Below are positions 22,071-32,985 of a stretch of DNA of 64,000 nt, piece by piece (within the stretch, counting starts at the first letter, position 1; each line of letters starts with the position of its first letter). The DNA comes from Ciborinia camelliae. Lineage: Eukaryota > Ascomycota > Leotiomycetes > Helotiales > Sclerotiniaceae. The notes under the pieces were generated by a model. The model did no database searches and was not told the origin of the DNA. It was given only the letters and a program-made list of their open reading frames with translations. A program made the translations under genes and the position numbers. The DNA lies in contig JANPYM010000004.1 in assembly GCA_025890175.1 (NCBI GenBank), forward strand, positions 2,434,682 through 2,498,681, in the 5' to 3' direction.

Positions 22071-23542
22071 TCACCCAACAACATCATCACCCCCCTTAAC
22101 AATCCTATGACACCACCCACACCAACTCCTAGCCATTCCCTCCATCTCCTTAACCAAATACCTCCCCTCTGCCTTCTCGTCCCCAAATTCCGGCACACAA
22201 GCCCCCACCCTCACCATCTTAACCCTCTTCTTCTTCACGACCCCCCCAATTCCCTCAATTTCATGTCTCGCATATCCGGGGCCTAGGATTAAATTCCGCT
22301 CACTACTATTCGGACTCGCGCCTCCAAATATACTACCGCCGGGACTTGAGCTCGGACTCCCTGCTCGACTATTTTCCTCGAATTCTCGAGCATCTTCAGC
22401 GTCACAGTCGGTTTCTTGCTCAACTTCTATGGCAGCTAGACAGGAGCTTCCGCGTCCGCAGGGAACGCCGCGGTTTCCTTCACCGATGCCGACTCCCAGG
22501 CCGCCTAGAGAGGGTAGGTAGCGTGTGCGCCATTTCCAGATACCTTCGTATTCTTGGTCGACGGAACGGAGAGAGCGGCCGCAAGGTTGGCAGAGCCAGA
22601 CGGCCGAAGGGCAGCTGCAGAGAGAGCTTTGAATCGTTTCTGGAGATAGTGAAGGGGTTGCATCACTAATATTTGCGGAGGAAGATGCTGAGGAAGATGC
22701 GGAACAAGAAGAGGTGGTAACCAAGGAGGCCAGGGAAGCCTTCGAGCAAGCTTTGCAGATGCGGCGATGACGATGACGGAGGAGAACAGGACCGGGTGGT
22801 TTGATAGTACAATTCTGCTCCCATAGCATTAGCCTCTATACTAGGTGTGCACAAAACCAATTGATATCGCGTGGAAGTATATCCTCTATTGGAAATACAG
22901 ATCCCAGAGCCCTTTAGGAATACATACCCTGCAAACCACCCTTCCGCACTTCCTACACTCCCCTACCAAATCTCTCGCACAATCTCCCGCCTTCCCATTC
23001 CCATGTGCCTCTCGTCCGCTTTCTAGAAAATAATAATCTGCGGCTCGCGCTCGATAACGAAATGTATGTTCGGGATCGAGTTCTACATCTTCATTATCAC
23101 AGTGGAGGGTAGATGTGAGGAGTCTCGAACGGAACTGAAGGAGGTTGACGCGGATTTGGCGGCATGTGAGGGAGAGTGCGTCGAGGGTATTGAGATCGAT
23201 ATGAGATGCTACGGCAGATATGATACTGTGAAAGAGGGGTCAGCCTGTTCCTGATTATGCGATGGGAGCCCAGAGGTTGACTATGACTAGTTGTAAGTTC
23301 TTAAGGACGAAAACTTACGGATAACAACCCAATGCTTCTGTGAGCGCATTTTTATTTGGATTCTCCCTTCCATCTTCCTCCAATGCCAATTCGCGTGCAG
23401 ATTTCGCCCCCTTGTTCGCCTCCTCAAAGCCACCCCAAACGGGTTTTTGAAATCCATTGAATCCATTCTGTAAATGTTTCAATCCATTTACAATTTGCTC
23501 TGGAGGTTCCGAATCATCTTCTAAATCAACGAAGACTACCAT
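22071..23542 (-). CDS. F-box-like and cysteine-rich zinc-binding protein, fungal
   Basis: Complement exons 23319-23542, 22928-23225 and 22071-22814 encode 421 aa. After an acidic N-terminus, residues 76-100 (IISAVASHIDLNTLDALSLT) resemble an F-box helix pair. A zinc module follows: C165xxC168, C173xxC176 (split by the second intron) and C194xxC197. Two more pairs come downstream (SSLCSCP, WLCQPC) and a CxxC (WCGWCH) near the C-terminus. The cysteine spacing rebuilt by removing 22815-22927 supports that intron. The middle is Ser-rich. This layout occurs in conserved fungal proteins of unknown role. A substrate-receptor function in an SCF-type ubiquitin ligase is a guess from the F-box-like segment only. 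Confidence 0.75.
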
Positions 23543-24930
23543 TTTCGTATTTAAGGTGTATTAATGTAAAGGAGAAGGATATTTGTGTTGATGTAGATAC
23601 TAGGAATGATGACGACGAAGCTGACGATAAGGATAAGGAAATCGATAGAAATATGAACAATTATTAGTGGATGTGTCCCATTGAAGCTACACAAAAGCTA
23701 GCTTCAAAGAGACTGAAAGAATTTTAGACAATTTGATTGTTCTTCTCTCGCGTCTTTCTCTCCCTTTAGTCGAAGTAAAGGAGATATAATAATTGAAGAC
23801 CCGAGTAATAAAGAGCAAAAGGAGGAAATCAATAAGCGATAAGAAGAAGGCGATAAGTATTTCCCTCGTCCGTCCTCGGTCTCTAGCGTCTTTGATAATG
23901 GGTCTACTACCCGCCCTTTATGAGATTTAAGGAATCAGATATTAGAGAAGTGGATTTTATTTCGTGATAGTTTCCCATATACACGTTGTCGGCACTCCAA
24001 CATACGGTTATACCTTACTTCAGCCCACTTCAGCTTGCGTAGAATCGCCGTAGATTGTGGTGGTATGGCTACTCAATTCAGCAACTACATATGCAAGAAA
24101 ATCCATACTCGTCCTTATTACACAGAGTGTTACACAATCACGCAGGGTGGGGTTCCCTCCAATCTTATCGTCGGTGAGTCCACTGAGAATCCACGAGGGA
24201 AGCCTTGGAGAAGGGGATATGCGTGTGTGCTGCATATGCAGGCAGGGGTAGCCTACGTCCATTTACGTCTAGTTTGTAAGTGCTGCGCATTTCTATGTGG
24301 TAACTCTGTGATAATTCTATTTGTGTTTTGGGGACGGTGAACCGGATGATAGACGGTTTGTATGACCTGGTAATTATGGCATTTAATCGCGTGCTCGGGC
24401 TTCCAAACGGTTTGTTGGGATGGTCTTTTGGGAATACGAATGTAGATGAGAAGGAGCAGGGAAGGAAGGGTATGATGCTGCCGTGAATAATTGCATTGTG
24501 GAAGGTTGACGCGGATATTGGAATATCTATGAGCTGATATATGAGATGAGAGCATCCTCATTGTTATAGTCCAGTTTGCACATTTTCGAGAGCTTGGGAC
24601 GAATGCAGGTTTCCTTGAAAACCGGGAGAAAGTTTCCTGCACAACTTTCATGTTGTGCGATGGTTGGGCATGAAGTTTGAATAAAAACATGCATCACAAA
24701 CTACATTTCGCAGCTCTCTCCATTCCTTGAACAAACACAAATTCGTGGGGTAATGCAGTCTGCAACATCACATGGCAAAAAATATTAGGGTGTAAAACCT
24801 TGGCATTAACATCATCATCAATCCCACTCAAATCTAACAAAACGCCTATGGCTATGCCAATCCATCTACACCAGAAACACCGAATGCTAATCCAGATATA
24901 GACAATCCAGTCCAACCAAATGACAAGTTC
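23543..24930. other. Intergenic region
   Basis: About 1.4 kb holding the promoter of the F-box-like gene and the 3' flank of Mrc1. Overlapping frames at 24020-24690 on both strands show no domain. No repeat or RNA gene seen. Confidence 0.45.
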
Positions 24931-27900
24931 TTAGTCGAACGTCCCCTTTCCAAACAAACCCCCCACAGCTTTACGCCTACTCTCTACACCCTTGAATTTC
25001 TTCTGTTCTCTCCTCTTCTCCTTCTTGTCCATCATAGCCCTTCGCTCACTTTCCCTGACAAAAGAGTTCACCCCGCTATTCTTTCCCCCTCCCCTCCTAA
25101 TGCCCGATCCCTCATCTTTCCCACCAGCCATTCGCTCTGTTGCCGACATCCCAGTACTGACACCAGTGCTTGATGTTCCCGACAGAATGCTACTATTAGT
25201 CGTGGCTTTTCTCAATAGAGGTACTACCCTGTGGCCAGGTTGTGACGAAGGTGCTGCGAATGCTAGACGCTCGTTGTTGGCAGCAACATTGCTTGAGGAT
25301 TTACGCTTGAGTTGTAATCTATCGATGATGGAAATGCCCGTTCGGCGTACGGCGAAAGGATCACGATTCTTTTGGCTCTCTTGTTCTGGGCCCCCTTCGA
25401 TTTCTAGATCATCCTCTGAATCGGAGCCAATATCTATTGAAGTCGACATAGCATGAGGATCTTCAATGAGACTAGACAATGATTCTCGAACCTCTGATAG
25501 ATTCGAGGGCTTCTTCCCTGTCCGTCGCAAATGTGGGGGCGGTCGAACATAACCCGTATCATCAGAATGCTTACGCTTTGGCGGAGGGCCCATGACTTCT
25601 CCAGCCTGATTCTGTTGCGGCTGCTGAGATTCATCATTTTGGGTTTGCGACTGTGAGTCAGATGTGTCATCTCTTTCTTGGAAGTCATCCAGAAAGCACA
25701 TCTCATCATCACTTCCTCGATCCTCGATAGCACGCAAGAAAGCCTCTCTCTTAGGATTCTGTGCAATCTTTCCGAGTTTTTCATCCGCAAGCAAAGCTTT
25801 ACGCTTCTTGGCCTCCACTGCACGTTTTCGACGGTGACGAGCCTCTCCATCGTCATCTGAATCCTCAAGGTTGTAATCAGCGCCACGTTTGCGGCGAAGG
25901 TTACCCTTGTCGATATCGTTGATAAGCTTGACTAGTTGCTTCTCATCGTTTGCTCTCTCTCGTTCACTAAAATAATTAGCAAGAATAGATGTGACAAGGT
26001 TAAAATAACTTACGCATAAAATTTAGCAAGCTCGCTCTCATCGATATCCTTCTTCTCGTCGTCTATCATTTCTTTAACGAAAGCATCCTCTTCCCCACCA
26101 CTTTCGTCGTCACTGACACCACCCAAGCCGGCATACTCATCTTCTGATTCCTCGGCTTGTTCATTGACCATATTCTTAGCATTGCTTTTCTTCTTATCGA
26201 ACTCATCCACAACCTTCACCTTCTTCTTGGAAGCTTTTCGCATGATATCAAAAGCGTTGGCGTCAATCTCGAAGTCGTCGTTTTGATATTTATCCTCTCG
26301 AACAGCATCTAATGGTTCATCATCGTCGGAGAAAGAGGCGACTTGAGCTCTGCGGCGAAGTTTTCCTTTCTTCTTCACAATAGGTGTTTCTTGTATATCT
26401 TCACCAGTAATTTGAGTGGGCTGATATCCAATTCTAACTGACCCTGCTGTTGAGGGTGGTTCCATGAATCGAGATTTGATTGGTGTGATCATTGAAAACC
26501 CTTCGTCCTGAGTATTAGGAAACTCGGACACTTGAGTTGATAATGGGTTCTCGACCAAGCTGTCGAAGTCATGTATTTGCGATTGCGAAAATGAAATCTG
26601 GATTCCTTGAGTCTCACTATCTGCTGGTTGTGATGCTGGAATTTGTGTTTGACTGTCCATTACTATATCTTGAGAGTCCTCGTCATTCATGGTGGGGACA
26701 AAATCTGGCAGCTCTGGTACAGCTCGGCGGCGAAGGAAATCCATGGAATCTTCCTTTGCGCCCAAGGGTTGTGATTGTGGATTTGATGCTTCGAAGATAT
26801 CTTGACTATCATCCATTGTACCTTGGAATATTTGGGTGAGGCCGAGTCCAGCGGGACCCGTTATGGGTAAACCAGGTATAAATGTTTTTGTTGCTGAACG
26901 AAGAACTGAAGTGGGAACGACGGGTGAGTCGGTACGTGGCTGTGTCGAAGATAGAGTTCGGGTAGCTTTAGGTGTCTTCGTAAGAAGATCTTCTTCTTCC
27001 TCGTCATCAGAAATAATATTCGTGACTCTCGATCTCCTAGACTTTTGATTGACAGGCAGAGCGTTATCTTCTTCCTCAGTATCCATAGGGTCAGCTGGGT
27101 CTTCTGGAATAGAAAGGTCAATTTCAGAATCTTCGTCTTCCTCCGCTTCATTGTCGAATAATGGATTTAGTGCCACGCTAGCAGCTGTATCCTCTTCTTC
27201 AATTTCTTCATCCTCATCCTCACCACTTTCTTCATTTTCGGAATCTTCGTGCTCATTGTCTTCTGAGCCGGAAGCCCCTTCATCTTCTGGTACTTCATTC
27301 GTCTCTTGCCAATCCTCGTCGTCGCTACTATCACCCAGTGGGTCTGCTTCACCATTGGCTTTTCTTTCCCTCTTAGCAGCAGCTTTTTCTCTCGCCTGAA
27401 TCTCTTCTCCTTCACGGCGAGCCTTAGCGAGCAAGTCGTCAACCTCCGCCATTTCCTTTTCTCGTTCCTCGGAAGTCTGTACATGGATTCCTCTATCTCG
27501 CAGAGACTGGAGACGCTCTTCCTTCTCTCGGTTTGCTTGCTGCCGAGCTTTCAACTGTAAGCTGATTTGTAGATCTTTAGCTGTGATTGAGGACTTCTGA
27601 TTCCTTCCAGTATTTTGCTTTCCAGGGGATGTGAGCTGTGCAAGCATTCGCAGGGCCAACATTGAATGTGATTCTTTGGCTTGTTTTTCTGGAATACGGT
27701 TGAAAATCGCGTCCAGCTTTGCATTGCGAGCAGATTTCTTGACGTTGACAATCTCAAGATCACTATCCGAATCGAGCTCCAAGTCACCAGCATTAACTTT
27801 AGCCGGTCGTACTCGAATTGGGCGTTGCTTAAAGACGGGCTTCTTCTCGGGTAAGACTTCAGACAGCTCTGTATCGACAGCTTTACCTTTACCCTTGTCT

Positions 27901-29117
27901 TTCCTAGAAGGTGGAGATGACTTTAAAACTTCCTCGAGGGTGGGGAAGTCCTCTTCTTCCTCTACCACGTCCATGGTTGTGCTTATTGCCTGATGAAGTT
28001 CTATGAATTCTTGCTTGTCGTTAATGTCCATAACATCTGGTGGAGAGGTAGGTGGCGTTTCTCGCATCTCAACATCGGATTGTGATGGTGGTGGTGGACT
28101 TGAACTTGTTGGTCTAACAGGGCCCAAAGAAACGATATTGGCCTCCCCACCTTGTTTATAATTGAATCTCGCAAACAAGCTCTGTTTTGTGATCTTTTTC
28201 TTGGTCTTAGCTTGATGGGCCAATTGCATGCTCCTGCTCAATCGTTGAGTCTCTCTGTGCATTTCCTCGATAGCCCTCTTGCTTGCCTTGCGGGTAGGGC
28301 GATTTTGTTGTGTAAGTCGTTGTCCTCCTTCATCTTCGCTGTCATCCTGATCGCCCTCTTCGATTAATTCGGCCTGTCGTTTCCTTTCTGCAGCTTTCGC
28401 AAGTTTCTCCTTTCTATCTTGCGCTTCTTTTGCCTGTCGTTCTTGGCGTTTCTTTGCAACCAGAGCCTGGAAACGGCCGTTTGATGCTGATACTGGGTTC
28501 ATTGGAAGGCCATCTGAATCTGAGGCATCGGCTTGGGGAGTGGCTGATCTGCCAGCATTGGGTGTAACAAAAAGTCCTGGAGAAGCGGATTCTTGTCGAG
28601 GAGCTGGTTTAGAAGGTGTCTGGCGAGGTGATGTTCCTATCCTGTGCTTTCGTGGAATTACTGGTGTATCGCTTTCATCGGCGTGGCTGGCATCATCTGT
28701 AATCTTCGGAGACTCGGGCCTTGGTTTCTTCTTGAGCAATCTCTTGACTCTTTCCCTTGCATTGTTCACAACAAGCCGATCGTCGTCTGACCCGTCCAAT
28801 GTAGCCTGCATACGTGCAGCCATACGGCCCCTTGGACGTGCTATCTCTTCTTCATCTGAAGAGCTCTGGCTTTCGACTTCGATTGACTTTTCTTTTGTAA
28901 CCGGTATCGTTGACTGTGAATTGGAATCGGATGTATCTGGTTTCGAGGTGTCCGGCTTTGGTTTTCTTGAGAGCACCCTTTTCCTTGCGTTTCCGGAGAC
29001 ACTCTCTTCATCGGAGCTATCCAGACCTGCAGCTGCAAGAGTAGCTTTTACTTTTGAATTGGGTGTCAACTCCATCGGTAAAGCAGGCGCGGGTGAAGAT
29101 TCTCTGGATGAAGCCAT
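24931..29117 (-). CDS. mrc1: Mediator of replication checkpoint Mrc1 (claspin-like)
   Basis: Complement exons 26014-29117 and 24931-25966 (intron GTAAGT...TTTTAG) encode 1379 aa. Start is the MASSRESSPAPALPM methionine; the frame extends 15 codons upstream into a hydrophobic AT-rich leader that is unlikely to be translated. The protein is highly charged and mostly disordered, with basic and acidic blocks. SQ/TQ sites cluster at ~residues 780-950, the expected target of Mec1/ATR-type kinases. The conserved Mrc1-like C-terminal segment (ELAKFYAERERANDEKQLVK) is rebuilt exactly across the intron at residue 1035. In the family it travels with the replisome (CMG, Tof1-Csm3, Pol epsilon), speeds forks and relays the stalled-fork signal to Rad53/Cds1. 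It is divergent from the molybdate transporter. Confidence 0.92.
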
Positions 29118-29657
29118 TGTAATTAAATCTAATATAATTATGATTGAGAAAAATAAATACAATACAATTGTATCTAAAGCTGGACTTGATCATAGAAGAA
29201 GAATCATGAAATCATCGTTTCGAGCTGGAGTTGTATAATAGGTAAAGGTAAGAAGTAAAGGGTGTTGAAGATATGTGGAGTGGAGTTTGATATCACAAGA
29301 AAACGCGTTCTTGAAGACGTGACGCGACAAGCAGGGATAAGTTTAAGTGCGTGGTGGTGTGGCGGTGTGATGGTGTGGCTGGAAAAGCACGAGCCAGTTT
29401 GATAATCTCTGTCATTTGCTTCTTCGGTCTGTTCCTCAAGGCTCATGACCATGTAGAAATTCGTAGCGCCCAAGGTATCATAAAATGTCTCCGTTTCTTA
29501 TGTATTGTTATTGTTCTTTTGTCTAGTTCGTCGAAGGTTTGTAATTATATTTGTTCATAGATTACGCCAGATGAGATACTGAAAGAAACTCCACATAAAC
29601 GCATCTATCAATTTCCCCTCAATGCAATCCATCTATCGGATTTAGAGATTCATCTAC
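29118..29657. promoter_or_regulatory. Divergent promoter region, Mrc1 / molybdate transporter
   Basis: About 540 nt between two outward-pointing start codons. It includes an AT-rich Mrc1 leader and a CT/AC-rich leader before the transporter. No known binding site can be assigned with confidence. Confidence 0.5.
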
Positions 29658-29669
29658 ATGACAACATGA
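29658..29669 (+). promoter_or_regulatory. Minimal upstream ORF overlapping the transporter start
   Basis: ATG ACA ACA TGA lies 8 nt before the transporter ATG, and its TGA overlaps that ATG (ATGA at 29666-29669). A scanning ribosome meets it first. The sequence shows the overlap directly; any effect on translation is inference. Confidence 0.6.
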
Positions 29670-31146
29670 CAACCACCTTCCTCCAGCGCTTAAAATCCAG
29701 GTCTAAGAATAATGTAGCCGCGTTGAGAGATTCCCCTTTGGCGGAGATATCAGGCGCTTTTGGTGATCTTGGAACCCTTCTACCTCTGATGATTGCGCTA
29801 GCAATCAACAACTCAATCTCTCTCTCAACAACTCTAGTATTTTCGGGACTGTACAACATATTAACCGGTATCGCCTTTGGTATACCTCTACCAGTACAGC
29901 CCATGAAGGTAATCTCTCTGTTGTTTTCATAATTCAGAGACTTTCAGAGAATTTGAATATCCCACATCATTGTTGAATCTCTTTGCTGATCATGTTATAG
30001 GCTATCGCTGCTGTAGCTATTTCGCGGAAGTTCTCTATTGAAGAAACAGTTTCCGCTGGTTACACTGTGGCTGGTGTGGTACTGGTACTTAGTGGTACGG
30101 GACTTCTTCGATGGTTTACACGTATGATACCTATACCTGTCGTCAAAGGCATTCAAGTTGGAGCCGGCTTGTCCTTGGTTCTTTCGGCTGGTTCAAGTCT
30201 CCTCCAGCCTCTAGGTTGGACAACTCCAAATGCTGTCGATAACTTAATCTGGGCACTTTTCGCTTTTGTCGCTCTGCTGCTCACGCAGAGATTTCCGAGG
30301 CTACCATATGCTCTAGCCATCTTCATCCTTGGTCTTGTGTTATCGTTCTGCATTACGGACTCTAGCTATTTACCTTCTTTTAGATTATGGCATCCTCAAG
30401 TTTATATTCCATCCGGAACCTCATTCAAAGTCGGGGCGCTAGATGCTGGTCTCGGACAAATCCCTCTGACAACCTTAAACTCCATCATCGCAGTCAACTT
30501 TTTGGCAGCTGATCTTTTGCCAAACATTCCAGCTCCAGGCGTTACTTCGATTGGCTTCAGCGTCGCACTCATGAATCTCATTGGGGGCTGGTTTGGTGCT
30601 ATGCCCGTTTGCCATGGCTCAGGAGGGTTAGCTGCTCAGTATCGGTTCGGAGCTAGAAGTGGTGCAAGTATAATCATACTTGGCACATCCAAAATGATCT
30701 TGGGATTCTTCTTTGGCGAGACTCTTGTAGGGCTTCTAAGACAATATCCAAAAAGTCTCCTTGGCATCATGGTTGTAGCGGCTGGCCTAGAGTTGGCAAA
30801 GGCGGGAGAAAGTCTCAATTACGGAGCTCGAGATTTATGGGAAATCTCGGACTCGAGGGTTGATTCAGACTCAGCTCAACCACAAACGATAAAACGTCAT
30901 AGACAACTTTCTGACGAGGAAAGAAAGGAAAGATGGACGGTAATGTTCATGACCATTGGGTTTTTGTTAGCATTCAAAAATGATGGGGTAGGATTTCTAG
31001 CTGGTATGCTGTGTCATGGTTTCAATCAATCCTACAGGTTGTGGAATATTTGGGAAGGCTGGAGAGCTAGGTATTGCGAGAGAAAGACTAGAAGTGCTGC
31101 GACCAGTCCAGGAGATGAAGAAGAACAATTACCCTCTGGTGCTTAA
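29666..31146 (+). CDS. MOT1-type molybdate transporter
   Basis: Exons 29666-29908 and 30001-31146 encode 462 aa. Both MOT1 family signatures are present: GAFGDLGTLLPL at residues 30-41, and CHGSGGLAAQYRFGARSG from about residue 285. About ten hydrophobic helices are visible. The C-terminal quarter has a charged loop (~370-400) before a last helical pair. MOT1 proteins are distant SulP relatives lacking a STAS domain, and none is seen here. They import molybdate at high affinity for molybdenum-cofactor enzymes such as nitrate reductase. In known eukaryotic members the location is plasma membrane or an internal membrane. The start is fixed by the overlap with a 3-codon upstream ORF. Confidence 0.92.
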
Positions 31147-31357
31147 ATATAGAGCCGAGGAAGTATTTAATGACATGAAAAGCATAAATAAATGAAATAG
31201 CTTGCCTGCAAAATCATGAGATCTTATCTATAATTCGACGGGGCTACCGCTGAAATATTTCAATCACACCCGGACTTCATTTTGGCTGTTTGATAGGATT
31301 GCCGAGAAGCCTTCGATAATCTTATAATATACAGGTTAACGTAATTTATACATAAAA

Positions 31358-32441
31358 TTACCATGAATAGTACTGCCTTTGGGCAGTTACAGGTCTATTT
31401 GGCAACTGAACCCAGACCTTTTTCTTCTTGAGCTTCTCCTCTCTTTCTTCATGAAGTCTAATGCGAGTTTTTTCTTCCTTCAAAACAATCGAAATACCTA
31501 ATTATGTTAGTCCTGACAATATCTAGGTAAAGATACATAACTTACTCGTAGTCCTGTTCTTCATAATGTTAACATTTCCTCTCGCCCTAAAATCGTAACT
31601 TCTGGTCCAGTCTCCCTTTCCACACCAAGCCTCATCAACATATAGTGTAGTTGGATCCTCCACCTTAACCCTCTTTCCATCCTTAGTCACAATATATCGC
31701 GTCTTGAAATTTTCAGTGGTTTTTTCAACCTTCCCTAATCCCATACCCCTCTTTAGGATAGCCTCATTCCTTGCATGCTCCAGATGCTCTTTGACATCCT
31801 TCGCAACCTTCTTCTTCGAGAATCTCATCTGAATGATCGCATCTTCCACCGTCTTGCCCGCAATTTGCTTAGCCAAAGGAACCAACTTCTTCACCGATGT
31901 CTTGAAATCATGACTCTTTGACAATAGTACCCTTTCCGTTCTCTTCAATGTCTGATCCTTCGTCAAACGTCCTCTCTTTTTTACCTCCTGTATTACCATC
32001 TTCCGTTTCCACCGGAGACTAGCAACGGGGTTTGGGTCGAGTGCTCTGGCCATTATTTCGGGGTTTCTAGGTATAACTTTTTTCTTCTCAGCTTCTCGTC
32101 TGCTTCCTGGAGTTCCATCTTCGAAAATGGACGCTGGTGAGAGATCTCCTCGCTCAGCCTGTTGTCGCTGCGTATCGGATTTCTTCTTCAGGTATTCTTC
32201 TGTCAAAGGATTCTTTGGTGCTTTATTTGGTGTGAACAACCTCCTTGCACTTTCAAGACGCTGTGTGAAGTTGTCGAATAGCGATCTTCGCTGGTTGGTG
32301 TATAATGGGACGAGGAAGGCGATGGGTGGATAGGATGTCGTAAGAGGTGCGGCTGTGAGCTTATTAGCAATGCTAATATTGAACAATGTCTCTGTACTTA
32401 CCAGACCTTAGCAGGCGCCGCGAAGGAAGGTTCAAACTCAT
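31358..32441 (-). CDS. MRPL22: Mitochondrial large-subunit ribosomal protein uL22m
   Basis: Complement exons 32402-32441, 31546-32352 and 31358-31497 encode 328 aa. The first exon supplies an Arg-rich mitochondrial presequence (MSLNLPSRRLLRSA). Residues ~130-290 form the uL22 domain, with KTVEDAIIQMRFSKKKVAKD as the helix-strand core that lines the exit tunnel. The last exon gives the fungal C-terminal extension ending VTAQRQYYSW, preceded by a Glu/Lys-rich helix. Splicing of both introns is needed for the Met start and for this tail. It acts in the mitochondrial matrix as a structural ribosomal protein. It is divergent from SART3/Prp24. Confidence 0.92.
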
Positions 32442-32985
32442 TTTGTAGATTGCGCTGCGCTGCTTGTCAATCCCCGGCCATTATACATCAAAATAATTGA
32501 AGTTCTTAGCTCGCCAAATTTGTAAGGCTGCTTTAAGATTTACGCTACAGAGTGATCAAAACTGCATCCAGACATATTATCATTGAAGCTTACATGAGCT
32601 ACTCCAGGTACCAGGTACACACTTTCAATATTCCATATTATCTACAGCTACAGCTAGAACTTTTAATTGATCAGAAACGCAGTCAATTTAGCCTACAAAT
32701 TTTCTATATTCTATTCTGATGACTGAAGAAAACGAAGACGGCGATACGCGGCCGTATTCCGAAATTATTAAGCGGCGGCAAATGTTCGGTGGGATTGAAA
32801 TGTTCGAGATCTATCGTATAATCGTATTTCATGACATCGATGTCTTGTCTTGTCAACTTTTATTTAGTACTCACCTTTCATCAATAAAGACTCAAGGATA
32901 TTCTCGAAATGCTTCTTGGGCTTCCTCCCGGTATTGATACGAGATTACCAAAGTGAAGAAGTCGCGGAAAGGCTTTGTTTACAAG
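32442..32985. promoter_or_regulatory. Divergent region, uL22m / SART3, with a 15-codon upstream ORF
   Basis: 544 nt between opposed starts. An upstream ORF on the plus strand at 32909-32956 (ATG to TGA, 15 codons, MLLGLPPGIDTRLPK) ends 29 nt before the SART3 ATG. A 72-codon frame at 32719-32937 has no domain and is probably chance, although it would also be an upstream ATG if it lies within the transcript. Confidence 0.45.

Noticed and set aside
24253..24690. 145-codon minus-strand frame in the spacer before Mrc1
   Set aside because: Composition rich in His/Arg/Ser without hydrophobic pattern, no domain, and an overlapping open frame on the other strand of similar quality.
28540..29238. 232-codon plus-strand frame opposite Mrc1
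   Set aside because: Ser/Leu-rich antisense of acidic and Ser-rich Mrc1 codons, with no domain and no independent splice signals.
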